Source of the DNA: Heterotrichella gracilis
Lineage: Eukaryota; Sar; Xanthophyceae; Tribonematales; Xanthonemataceae
Length of the DNA: 64,000 nucleotides
Assembly: GCA_032358255.1 (NCBI GenBank)
Contig: JAULBX010008662.1
Location: forward strand, 50,409 to 114,408
Direction: 5' to 3'
Below the pieces are notes generated by a model that did not search any database, had not been told where the DNA came from, and saw nothing but the letters and a program-made list of their open reading frames with translations. Shown piece by piece: positions 1 to 11,078 of the stretch (position 1 is its first letter; every line of letters starts with the position of its first letter). The translations under genes were made by a program, and so were the position numbers.

Positions 1-1732
1 CTTTGATGCAGTGCCTGAGGAGGGTGCAACTGTCAAGGTAGGGGTTGGGGTGGGTGCACCATAATACAATGCTGGGCATGGCCTAAATGGTAGGTAGGGC
101 TACTTGTATGTACGGGTGCTTGCTGATCCGGAGATACATCTTAAAGGCATGCCTGCAGGTACACTTGGTACCCGCATTGCCTACCCTCCAACATTGCGAC
201 CCCCTTTTTGCAGGAAATCCTGGATTTCCTCCTGTCCCCAGAGGCCCGCGACCTACGCCCGCTGCTAGTGGCGGAAGTCACCTCCGGCTTGGATCTATTC
301 ACGCGGGACCGCCTGCGCCGCGCCGCCGCATCGCTGCCCACCCTCACCCCCCGCCTGCCGTTCATCGGCGCCCTCCCTGCACCCCCGCCACCCCCGGTCC
401 TGGTCCCTGGGATTGGGCTGATGGCGCTTGGGGATTTTGTGGACCGCGTGGCACCCCCGCTGAGCCAGCAGGAGGGCGTGTACTTGCAGACCCTTGTGGA
501 GCTGGCGTCTGGCCTGCTAGGTAGGAGCAAGTTCAACGCGTGAATAGTATGAGCTATGAGGAAACAAAAATCACCACCTACATCATTAATATTAATGTTC
601 TACGTGTCCTTGTGTAATGGTTTGATTACGAGTCTACAGGGTGCTCCATTTGGGTTGCTGTGGAGCGCACCATGTCCAGCTGCTGTGGAGCGCACCATGT
701 CTACACGTGTGTGATGCACGATGTGCCTGTCTGATAACTGTGATACTTTGTGTAGGGATTGACAAGGGCGAGCTTAAAAACCCTAGCCTCGGCAGCCTGA
801 TTGGACTCCTCACCAACCCTAGCCAGCAGCTGCGCCAGGTGCAGCAGGCAGTGCAGCAGGGCCTGACCAGCACAAGCAGGGGATCCTCGCAAGGTGAGCA
901 CAGCAAATACGCCATTTTAGCCTGGTTTGGGTCGTGGTGTATGGGTGCGCAGCATGGTGAGCGTTGGGTTGAGGAGCTGCGTGGTTAATGATATAAGCTA
1001 GTGCGCTGCCTGATTACTGTTGCCACTGGTTGGTGTTGAAGGTGAAATACCAACCTTCTGCCAATTGATGCATGCTGTGCCTGGACATACCGCAAGTAGG
1101 GCCCTCTACACAGACACCCGATTGGCAACCTGCTAGAATTTCTGTGAGACAGTAGCAAGCCCCTGATCCCCGCACAAACTCAGTTCCTAGGTGCATCATA
1201 TCACAAACACAAAAGCTCCAACTTTGGCTCAAATCTCGTTTTCGTGTGTCCAGTTGCGCAACAGCTGGCAGTGGAGGTGGTTGAGCGGGTCATGGAGCGC
1301 CAGGCGGAGCGGCTTTCAGTCCCCGTGGATACTCTCTTCCCTGGGGCTCGGTCCCTCCTACGCGCATCCATCAACGCGCCCCCCCCCGCCGCCACCCATG
1401 GCGTTCCAACAGTCAGGGGCGGCAACGGGGTGGGCACCAGTGGTTTGGGCGGTGCCAGGCACGGGGTAGTGACTGGAAGGAGCGGGAAACAGGGGGGCAG
1501 CGACGTGGGTATGGTCCAGCTGGCAAGCAGGGAGGCAAAGGGAACGGTGAGCAGTCCTGCGAGGGTGGGGAATGGGAATGGGAATGGCCAGCGTGTGGTG
1601 CCTGCGGGGAGGTACCAGGGGTTGAATGGCAAGCAGGCCAATGGGAGTGGGCTTAACCCTGGGGGCGCCAATGGCACGCAGCCCATCCGTATGGTGTACA
1701 TGGGGGTGAAGGAGGGGGCTGTGGCCAGCTGA
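1..1732 (+). CDS. Possible ABC1/UbiB-like atypical kinase, C-terminal part (5' truncated by window)
   Basis: Four exons join in consistent phase: 1-37, 214-520, 756-893 and 1254-1732, ending in TGA. Introns are GT-AG and both split codons rejoin cleanly (glycine at 520/756, valine at 893/1254). The second exon reads EILDFLLSPEARDLRPLL and later MALGDFVDRVAPPLSQQE. This resembles the region after the kinase core in plastid/mitochondrial ABC1K (ADCK/UbiB) proteins, which regulate prenylquinone metabolism. The catalytic core lies outside the window, so the family call is inference from the tail only. The last exon begins with an amphipathic helix, then becomes a low-complexity Gly/Asn/Val-rich tail without recognisable domain. 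It could instead be an unrelated algal protein. The exon structure is well supported; the function is not. Confidence 0.42.
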
Positions 1733-4192
1733 AGGATGGCGCTGTCTGGGCTGGCCCTGAGTGGGCTGGCGCTGAGTGGGCATGAGTTGGAGCTACCTTG
1801 GGGAGTTGGTGGGGTTGCAGGCTGGAGATGGGATGCGAGCGGAGTTTGTAGTGGAGTTTGGGGATGGGGATTGATTACTTTCAATTTTGCAGCAGCTCAA
1901 GTGGAATTCAGGATTTATTGTTTAAAGCCTTATAGGCGGAAATTTTATTCATTTTTGGTCACTTGCCAGCAACGCGCAATGGCCGTCTGTTTTGTGTGGG
2001 ACCTTGTGTCATGGGGGATGAGGGGGTTAGGTAGGGAGTGCACCGCTAGGTGCAGCCAATATTTGAAGAGTGCATCGGGACAAACGCCAGGGTTTGTGTT
2101 GTTGCCTGCTTGCATTTGCTATGCTCGCATATTTTTTGGTGGAAAATTTCAGTGGGAAATGATTGTTCACAGGCAAAAAAGAAATATTGCCTATGTTTGG
2201 CATTCAGTCAGGACATTAACACGTGCGCTGCTGGTAGTGGCAGCTGCTGGTTTGGCCGTTTATTGTCACCTTTATTGCTTGGAAATGTGCTGCACAAAGC
2301 GTTGGCACTAGGCCTATGGTAGGCCTGGACTTCATGTTTTGTTTATCATTATCACAGTGTGTATATTAGCAGCTGTAAGTCTATGCTCAAAGCAGCCTGA
2401 AATGCACACCAACGTCAACCGTAGTACTTACCCAGTGTGGAGGGCAGCAGCTGTAGGAATGGGGGGGGGGCCGAGTGGGCCCCGTGTCAGGAAGGAACTG
2501 CATCTTGAATCACCTTTCTACCGCCTCAGTTCAACAAGTTATAAGGCCAGCTAGGACTCTTTCACAAGATGCCTGACCTCACCCAGCCTTTTTGAACCCT
2601 CAGCTGCTCAACCCAAGTGTTTTTGAACCCTCAGCTGTGGCTGGGACTAGACCACTAGTCACTTCAATGGATTGTTACTATACCGCAGCGGAGTATAGAC
2701 CACCCAGGACCACACCTGTGGGCTTTCGGTCGTGCGTCTACCGTGCGCAGCTATACTTCCAGGTGGCTTGACTTTTCAGTTGGCCAAAAGTGCGCTAAAA
2801 GCACTTTCAGTTGGCCAAAAGTGGGGGGAAGAATTCACGTGGCGCATGCCGAGTGCAAAGAGCTCAACTGCAAGTCTCATATGTGACAGCTTGGAAGCCC
2901 CATGTTCCAACATTGTGTCCCCAATGCTCTCAGCGGGCACGTTGAGTGGCTGCTTGCAATGCCCCATGCATGCCATGTCGTGTGCATGCATGCATGCATG
3001 CGTTGCTCCGGGGTGGCTGGCACTCTTGCGGCTGCTCTCTTTTTACGGTTTCATCGATGGAGTGGCGGGCACGTTCAATCGCACACGAAAACTGCGGCCG
3101 CTGTCAAGGCATGCATGCATGTGGGCACTGGGTGGTCCTGACTATCATCCCCGGGGTCCCGGTGCAGACACCGCGTGAAAGCCTGGTCCACAGCAGCATA
3201 CATAAGCCGCGCTGCCAGCAACCAGCGTCAACAGTTTGCTTGTCCACCGTCGTTTCAAAGTTATTTTACGCGCGAGGTTCATAGCCGGTGTAGCAGTACT
3301 CTAGTGTGCGGGTGTAGACCCATTTGAACAAACAATCTCCACTCTCAGCGGTCGAAGACAGGTATAGAGTCCGAGCAAGAGCCCGATAAAGGACAGAAGT
3401 AAGATAAAGAGTGAAAGCAAGAGCAAGAACAAGAGCGGTTTGGCACGAGCTTGAGCCAGAGCAAGGAAATTGGGCGCCCGGCTCGAGCAACTGCAACACC
3501 CCTGCGCGAGATGGGTTCTCCACCCATGTGTCCAGAAGACGCACTCGCGCACGCGCTCTTCAACTTTGTTAAAGGTAACAGGTTGCACGTATCTTCGAGG
3601 CGTGCAGCTCTGGTGTTACTGAGCCACGAAGCGTGCCATTGCATGTGTAGTGCGGGCGGAGTTGTGTCACAGTGACACACGACACGTTGTTGCACAGGTT
3701 TGCGCACAGCTTCGTATCTCACCTGTACACATCGGCTCTATCTTGATCAGCTCGCCTAGTTGCATGAGGAATGTGGGTTCTCCAACATTTCATGTCGGCC
3801 CATCCCACGGGCACACGCTTTGCACCCAGGCCCACCTTCCACTTCGGTCCACTGACGGCAGCTTGCTACCATGTGTGCCCTTTACAACCCAAGCAGCCTT
3901 TCCTTGCTTCGATGCGTATCGGCTGTGTTATGCATCTGTTTTGGAACGCAACGTTCGACTGCGCAATCGCAAACAGGACCCATTCTGCACCTATCACCCA
4001 TCACCCACCACCCTTGTTGGTAGACACACAGAACAGCTATCAATAGTGGCTACACAACTAGGACTGAAACGAACCCATTTCCCTCCTTCCTTGCCAAGCA
4101 ACTCCTAGATCAGATCTCCAAACCTGAATGCCAACCTGAAAACGTGCGATGCCCTGGCCTGACAAGTAGTTGTGTGTCGACGTCCCTTGCAG
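1733..4192. other. Intergenic region, no supported gene
   Basis: Open frames here are short, overlap on both strands and lack recognisable domains. Just after the upstream stop (1736-1780) is a short imperfect repeat built on GGGCTGGC / CTGAGTGGGC. A purine-rich tract with repeated AGCAAGAGC-like units lies at about 3367-3465. TGCATGCATG runs occur near 2980-3000 and 3108-3120. It probably holds the 3' UTR of the upstream gene and the promoter or 5' UTR of the kinase gene, but no element was identified. Confidence 0.4.
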
Positions 4193-4773
4193 TCACTACC
4201 AGAAGGGTGGGGAGGTTCGTGCGGCGGCGCTACCGACACTGGACTATGGTGAAGACCAAGACGCAGCTAATCAACGTCAACGTGTTCAATGTGGTGGCCA
4301 CCAGCACCATCACCCATGGCTTCGAAGAGTTCCAGGTGGCAGCCCCCTACCTACCTGTACACCGGTTGAGGCTGAGTACCGGCTGCAGGGAGGATGGTTC
4401 TGAGGAGGAACCCAGCCTGCAGGAGTCACACGGTGAGGCGCACCTAGAATGCACAGACACCGGGGCATGCGCATTGGGGTCCAACCCCCCCAAAAAAAAA
4501 CGTTTAGAAGGAGGTTGATATGGGGTTCTGTGATGCCTGCTGGACGGTCTAGGTCACTGTTGACAATGGCACACGGCTGGATATGCAACTGCAACCCAAT
4601 TCAATGATAAAACGCCTCTGTGTGTGCCGCCGCGCATTGAGTGCTGAGGTGCAGCAGCCTTCTGTGCACATGCAAGTATCATGCAAGTATCATGCACGTG
4701 CAAGGGCAGCTGGGGGAGGGGTTGCAATTGGCACTGGCCGAGCGGGAGGGTGGTGACATCAATGCAGTTAACT
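4193..4773 (+). CDS. Possible 5' exons of the kinase gene (uncertain)
   Basis: Two splice-bounded segments precede the better supported kinase-gene exons. The first is 4193-4432 (acceptor CTTGCAG, donor CGGTGAGG), open in the frame reading RRVGRFVRRRYRHWT and ending in an acidic Glu/Ser stretch. The second is roughly 4705-4773 (donor CTGTGAGT), reading LGEGLQLALAEREGGD. Both are acidic toward their ends, like the later N-terminal exons of the kinase gene, so they may be its upstream exons. No start codon was identified and no domain was recognised. They could be a separate small gene or chance open frames. Confidence 0.25.
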
Positions 4774-4908
4774 GTGAGTATGGTTCTTCTGGGTATACTA
4801 CAGCACTGTCCACCATTCTGTCTCTCGTGCGCTGCTCGGCACTGCCTGACTTTGTGGTGTGTGTTGGACCTGATGTGACACGTTGTTCGCTTGGAGGTCT
4901 GAACCGTG

Positions 4909-4936
4909 AACCCTAAACCCTAAACCTTAAACCCTA
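4909..4936. repeat. Interstitial telomere-like repeat (CCCTAAA)
   Basis: Consecutive CCCTAAA units with one variant (CCTTAAA). They match the Arabidopsis-type telomere unit found in many green plants and algae. It lies between putative exons of the kinase gene. Confidence 0.85.
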
Positions 4937-5188
4937 GAGCCTAGCCTGCCATTCAGATTGGGCCTGCCTTCTCAGCGTCCTCTGCTGCCACCACTTCATA
5001 GAGAGCACAAGTGTAGAGCACATCGAAAGTTCCTTGAACTGCGTATCAAACCATGAGCCCCCATTGCAAAGTTACTTTAGTTGCTACTGTTTGATAACGC
5101 CTGTCCGCACCTCATGGCACTATGCAACACAGCCAGTAGTTTACCTGGAGCTTTCAAGCCTTCAATCCCCGACCCTAATCCCATAAAG

Positions 5189-5209
5189 CCTAAACCCCTA
5201 AACCCTAAC
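5189..5209. repeat. Interstitial telomere-like repeat (CCCTAAA)
   Basis: Short run of CCTAAAC units including a full CCCTAAACCCTAA, in non-coding DNA upstream of the acidic exons of the kinase gene. Confidence 0.8.
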
Positions 5210-5507
5210 ATGTTTTTCAGGTGAAAAAACCTTGCCGAGATGCATCCCGTAATTTTACCCATGTTTTCCCCACAGATAGCTGCTTACTCTTGGTCTCCAA
5301 TTGGTGATGCATTGATGCAGCTCCTTGTCTCAGTCACTCATTGCACACTGTCACTTCTTGCAATCACAGTCACTCCCTTGCAGGTGGACCTCCTGATAGC
5401 CCCCATTACCGTTTCTTGTAATGTACGCTACTACACATGTGAGATGGTACCAGTCGCACGTGCTGCGCAACTTCTACTGACCCGTGCGACTGCCTGTGTG
5501 TGTGCAG

Positions 5508-8500
5508 TGCGCTCCATTGAGGCGCACATCGACGCCACGATGGAGGAGGTGGGCATGGCCCTGAGGCCAGTGCATTTTGAGGAGCAGGTGGAACTGCACC
5601 AGCAGGATGAAGCTGATGTGGTGGAGGGTGAGCAGTGTTTTATTCTACTTGAATGAGCATTCTGGACCAGTGGATGCGTATGAAGGCATCACTTGTGTCA
5701 TGTTGTGTTCCTGACAGGACAGTGCCTTGAAAGGTGCAACCAGGCGCAGCATACAGTGTACAGGGGCATTCTGTGGTTATATTTTATTGTTCTGCTCACT
5801 TCAAAATTCCCACCTGTTGCTTTTGAGCAACATCAAATTAATATAATATACCTAGGTTAAACCTCAAACTTTAGTCTAAGCCTGCCTCCCTCCCCCTTTG
5901 CTTGTCACGTTAGACGAGGGCAGTACTGCTGCTTGCATGAACTTTGCAGTGATCACTGACCTGTGCAAATATGTGCACCTATCTGTGTCTGTGCAATGGA
6001 GACAGGCTGCGTAGGTATTTTATTCATTTACTTTCCTACTATCCATGCGTTTTGTTTGTACCTGTGCAGTGGAGGCAGACATTGCTGGCACAGTGGAAGG
6101 GGGGGCTGGATCAGTTGAGGAGATAGTGCCCTGCCAAGTGCTGATTGAAGAGCAGGTGGCACTGGGCCATCAGGAGGCCCTGGAGGTTGTTGTGGATGCT
6201 GGCGGTGAGCTCACATTACATGACCTGCAGTATCCTATGGGTGGTGGTATCAGTGTGCACATTGCTGTACTACTGTTGCTTGTCTGCAAGTGACTCGTGA
6301 TGGGCGCAGCCCTCCATCAATTCTGCTTTGCCAGGTACACAAAGGTGGCTGTTGCGGCACCTATATTTTCGAGTCACTGGGAATGCTCCATGGCACTGTG
6401 TACAGTATAAAGCACCACGACTTATTCAATCATAACAGCAAGGCATGCTCCCCCTGGCACATCTCTAATTCAGTACTGTTTGATGGACCATGCGCACGGA
6501 AATAACGTTTGATGGACCATGCGCACGGGCTTGTTATGCGCTCACTGTGATGAAATTCAATTTGTTATCAATGCAAAATCCATCTTTATATCGCCAGCTG
6601 CTGGCCACAACCAAAATTGCAATGCAGTGACATAACGCTCAACTCACTCTTCTCTGTGTTTGCAGCTGCGGTGGCGCAGGCAGTGGAGGTGGTGCCATGT
6701 GCTGAGTCTGAACCCTACCCCAACTTTCCTTCACTTGACAACCTGGTGAGCAAGGCATTGGACAGCATCCAATGTCAGGATACCTGGGTCCCGAATGTCC
6801 TCAACACAGGTAAGTACAAAATCACACTTTCGCAGCTGTGGCATTTCATGCCCAATATAATTACAAAAAGGGACCATATTTATTATGCGGTATGTAGAAA
6901 TTAGTACGGCTTCCAAGGATGCCAAATACGGCACCTGATGTCATATACGGATGATTCTGCATTGTAACTATAATCTCCCTACGCCAGTGGCTGACCATGA
7001 CTGGCGTCATTGTCAGGATGCACCATGCATCACGTGATGGGTCCCCAGCCTGTGCTTGACTTTCTTCCCCCCTCTATGTGCAGCAGTGGAGCAGGAAACG
7101 GAGGAGGCGGTTCTGGCAGCGCCTGTCTCCATGAGGGAAGCGCCATCATCCTCTATCCTCAGCCAGGCAAGGGATGCACCCAGCCCCACCCACGCCAGGG
7201 AGTCCTTGGACCCCAAGGCATCATGCACATCACAGGAAGTGGGCTCGGGGTCTGTGGTGTCAGTGGCCAAGTCAATCAGCACAGTGCCCTCAACCTCACG
7301 CAGCTCAACCAAGGTGTCTTCGGGCTCAGTTAGCTCAGTCATTTTGAGCTGGGATGTGCCAAGCCCATCACAGAAGGGCTCACCGCAGGAGGCAATGGGG
7401 AGCATGCCTCTGCCACTGGCAGAGAAGAAGGCGCAGGAGGTAGGGACACACCAGGGAATGACCAGCCTTGGGGGCTGGAGCTCTCATTAAGTCTCTTCCC
7501 CAACCAGCGCCCCCTCATAATTGTGCTAAATCCATGAAACGTGAAATTAAAAAATAACAAGAACATTGTATTTGGAATTTAGAAAAGATGCTTGTAAATA
7601 ACAACTTTGGAATGAATACTATAATGTATTGTTGCAGCAGGTGAAGCCGCTGAGCCCCAACGTGGGGGCTCGCTGCAAGGTGAAGGCGGCAGGCATGGCC
7701 AAATGCAAGAGTGCGGGGCTTGTTTTCCCCTTGCGTCACAACACTTCACTGATGATCACAGAGGAAGAGCAGAAGTGCCTTGCACGCGGATACAGCTCAT
7801 CTGACCGCGTGCAGAAAGAGGTCCAGCGTCAGGTGGTGCTGAATGTGCTCAAGCGCATCCAAGGCCTGGCACCTCAGTCGGCCAGGTTCATTGTCGGTGC
7901 CCCGGGAGAGTTTGATGTCTTGAAGCGCCTGGGAGCTGGGGCATTTGGTCAGGTGGACCTGGTGCGGGGCGGGGGCTTTGAGGGCGAGGTGGCACTGAAG
8001 AGCTTCCGAGGGGGCAAGGCATGCGAGAATGCGGCCTACGAGGCGCTGATGAGCAGCCTGGTCAGCGGGTGCTCCTACGTGGTGGGGTGCATGGGCGTGG
8101 TCCAGGTATGCCTGAAAGGTGGATGGAGTGGAATGGAGGTGTTGCTTTACATATTGACAACTACCCTCAGCCAGTGTAGTGTGGAAAACTAATTAGTATG
8201 CGTGCAGATAGATTCACTCTGTGACTGTGTCCCTTAGGCTAAGGGCCTTAGCACTATCTTTATTTTCGTTGACCATCTTACATATGATCTCCTACCTTGT
8301 TTCATAACCAATATATAAAGGCATCTCTATGTTTGCCCATCTCTCTATTCATCCAAGTGTTTTTGGTGTTTCAGGACGACGCGGGGCAAGTGAGTCACAC
8401 AGTGATGCAGCAGTATGAGGGGTCCCTGGACAAGAAGTTCAGGTGCGTGCATTTTCCTGCTGCTGGTTGCCTGACACATGAAACGCACATGTCTGGACCA

Positions 8501-11078
8501 TTCACAGCGCACGTGCCTCCTGGCGTGGCCACTCCCACCATCCAGGTTCGTATGCAATGGTGACATATTTTTGTGTCATTGGTACCAGCTGCGTCGTTTC
8601 ACACATGCACTGTCTACCTACCATGCAAAGTCTTGTCACTTTCAATTTTGCACAGCATATACTTGGACCCGCTCCCTTTGCACATGGCGCTTGATCACCC
8701 CTTCCCATTCTTTGCGCTCTGCATGATACATACAAAGTATCTGTCTCAAGATCTTCACCACGTGCTGACCCAATGCCTGCACCGCACATGCACGCTCTTG
8801 CCCCTGCCTGAGCGGCAGTATACAATGGTGCAGGAGGGAGGTGGATGTCTGCATGGCTGCCTGTGACCCATGCTCCCTGGGACCAGCCTGCGGGACGGTG
8901 GCCGGAGTCATGCTGCGGTGCGCACACGACATCCTGGCGGGGCTGCGGGAGATGGTGGGGCTGGGGATGGCGCACGGGGACATCAAACCCCAGAACATCA
9001 TGTGGGCCGCCTCCAACCCTAGCCCGGGGTCTACGGGGCCAAAGCAGTGGCATGTTCATTTGGGTGACCTGGGAGGCGCCTGCGTGAGGATCCCAGCTAA
9101 CAAGGATCCCAACAGCAGGATGTTCAGCCCCCGCGCGTAAGTGTGAACCCTAAACCCTGCATAGTAAACCCTCAATCCCCTAAACATGAATCTTGTAAAT
9201 GCCTAAACTGTGTGTATTTAAAAAGCAAACTGCCCATCACCTGGCCAGGTTCCATGGCCCCGCTACAGGTGTGTGGCGCATGTGGGTTAGGCTGTTTTAT
9301 GTATTTTTGCATGTATAGGGCCTCCTGGTCCTCATGGTCTACAGCCCAGCTCCTTCAAAACCACGCGCCTCTGATTCTCCTTGCCATACACTGACCCCCT
9401 CCCTTGCCGCAGGTTCACCTCTGGCTATTGCGGCCCAGAGGCGGAGCAACACAGGAGCTTTGACGGCTGGGCCTCGGACATGCATGCGGTGGGGATGACC
9501 TTTGCATGGATGGCAAAGGTAGCGGATCAGCTGCTGGTGCACTCCCCCTCCTTCCAGGGGTGGTGGATGCAGCTGGTGGGGGACTGCATCAAGACCAGGC
9601 CTGAGGATCGGCTGACCGTGGCGGATGCGCTGGAGAGGGTCAAGGAGGTGGCACTGGAGTTTGGTGTTGAGCTGGATATCCAAGAGCGGGCAGTGGAGGT
9701 GGCTCCCCAGGCTGGCGTGGATGCAGAGGAGCAGGTGGGGATGGTGGGGGGCAGGAGGTGGGGAGTGGAGTGGAGGGTGGTTCAACTGAGATACATGTAT
9801 CCATTTCCTATCAAAACTATTTCTGCCAAACCCTTAACCCTTAATTCATTCAAGCCCAGATGGGACTGGAGAACGAGAAACTCTAAACTCCCATAAATCC
9901 TAGCACCTGCCTTGCATTATGCAGCTGACGTTGTACGCCTTTCTCATTTAATTCACCAGCTTCACTGATATCTGACTCATTCTACCTGGTACCCTGCCCA
10001 GGAGCCTGCCCACTCAAGCACACCCTCTGGCTGCGCCTGTAAGCGCCCAGCATCAGAAACGCCCTCAGGCAATGCCCTGAAGCGCTGCCGCTATGCCCTA
10101 TCCCCTGCCGCCGCCGCTGTCGCCGCCGCACACCCCTGCCAATGCGCCGTGCCCATCAGCTCCCACTCCACCGCCCACCTGGTGTGGTACCACATCGTCC
10201 AGATGGGGCGCTTCTGTGGGGTGTGTGGGGGCTGTGGGGGCGCACCCACCCACAAGGCGCTGCTGCTGCTGCGGGTGAAAGGGTGGATGGAGGGGGTGGC
10301 ACACAGGCTGCAGGAGCTGATGGGGTGGACGTGCCAGGTGAGTGATAAGAGGATCAGGTTTAGGGTGTAGGGTTCAGGGTTCAGGATTTAGGTGGAGGAA
10401 GGGGGACTGTGTAATGTGCAGGCGCTGAGGTAATTTACCCATCTGTCACACGCACAAGGTACTGTCATCTTGTGGTTGCAGTTCCTTCCTGTCACATTGC
10501 CCCCTTGCCATCCATGGCTTTATGCACTCCCAGCGTCACCACCTGGCAGACATTGCAACCTCAGCCTCCCCTCCCCGCCATCCCCCCCTCCACCCCCAGT
10601 GGCACGTCCCTGCAAGTCCCTGACACTGTCACCTTCCTTGGTGATCCAAAACGCTACGCTGTGACCCTCACCCCTTGTTTCCCCTTTCCCCTCCCCGTAG
10701 GTGTCCGACTCCATCATCGACCTGGCCATCTCGCTGTTCACCCGCGCATGGCTGCAGCGCCAGGTGGCAGCCGGCATGGTGCCATCTACCGCAGCCATTG
10801 TGTGGGATGAAGCTGTGATGCAGCTGGACATGGCGGCCTGCTTGTGGCTGGCCATGTACACAAAGTGCCTGGTGTTGGGGGTGCGGGTTGGCGCAGGAGT
10901 GATGGCGGATGCGGCTGGTGTGGATCCGAATAAATTGGAGAGGAAAACAAACCAGGTGGGATGGCCAGACAATGCAATGGGAGATAAGTCAATAAATCAG
11001 TATTATAGCTATGAAGGAAAGGTTTATACTTTTTTAATTGAACCCAATAAGTACATGCATTTAATGCTTCTTTTCTAA
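5508..11078 (+). CDS. Protein kinase with C-terminal cyclin-box-like region
   Basis: Exons: 5508-5627, 6070-6204, 6666-6809, about 7084-7439, 7641-8105, 8375-8442, 8834-9136, 9413-9733, 10002-10337, 10701-10955 (or reading on to the stop at 11078). The first exons encode an acidic, repeat-like N-terminus. The kinase domain shows the glycine loop GAGAFGQV, lysine motif VALKSF, hinge-like MQQYEGSLDKKF, catalytic loop HGDIKPQNIM, a DLG in place of DFG, and activation-segment end SGYCGPE. All required catalytic residues seem present. The 10002-10955 exons read VKGWMEGVAHRLQ, then SLFTRAWL, then MAACLWLAMYTKC. That spacing resembles the first cyclin fold (MRxxLxxW...LAxxxxDRxL...AxxCLxxAxK), but the usual Lys-Glu pair is not obvious. 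The kinase call is firm; the cyclin call is inference. Whether one transcript spans all exons is untested. Confidence 0.72.

Noticed and set aside
1736-2311. Open frame beginning with repeated ALSGL units
   Set aside because: It arises from a simple GC-rich repeat right after a stop codon, with no domain and no splice continuity.
4909-4936. Telomere repeats considered as evidence of a chromosome end or misjoin
   Set aside because: Runs are only 2-4 units long and scattered inside introns across the window, so they are interstitial.
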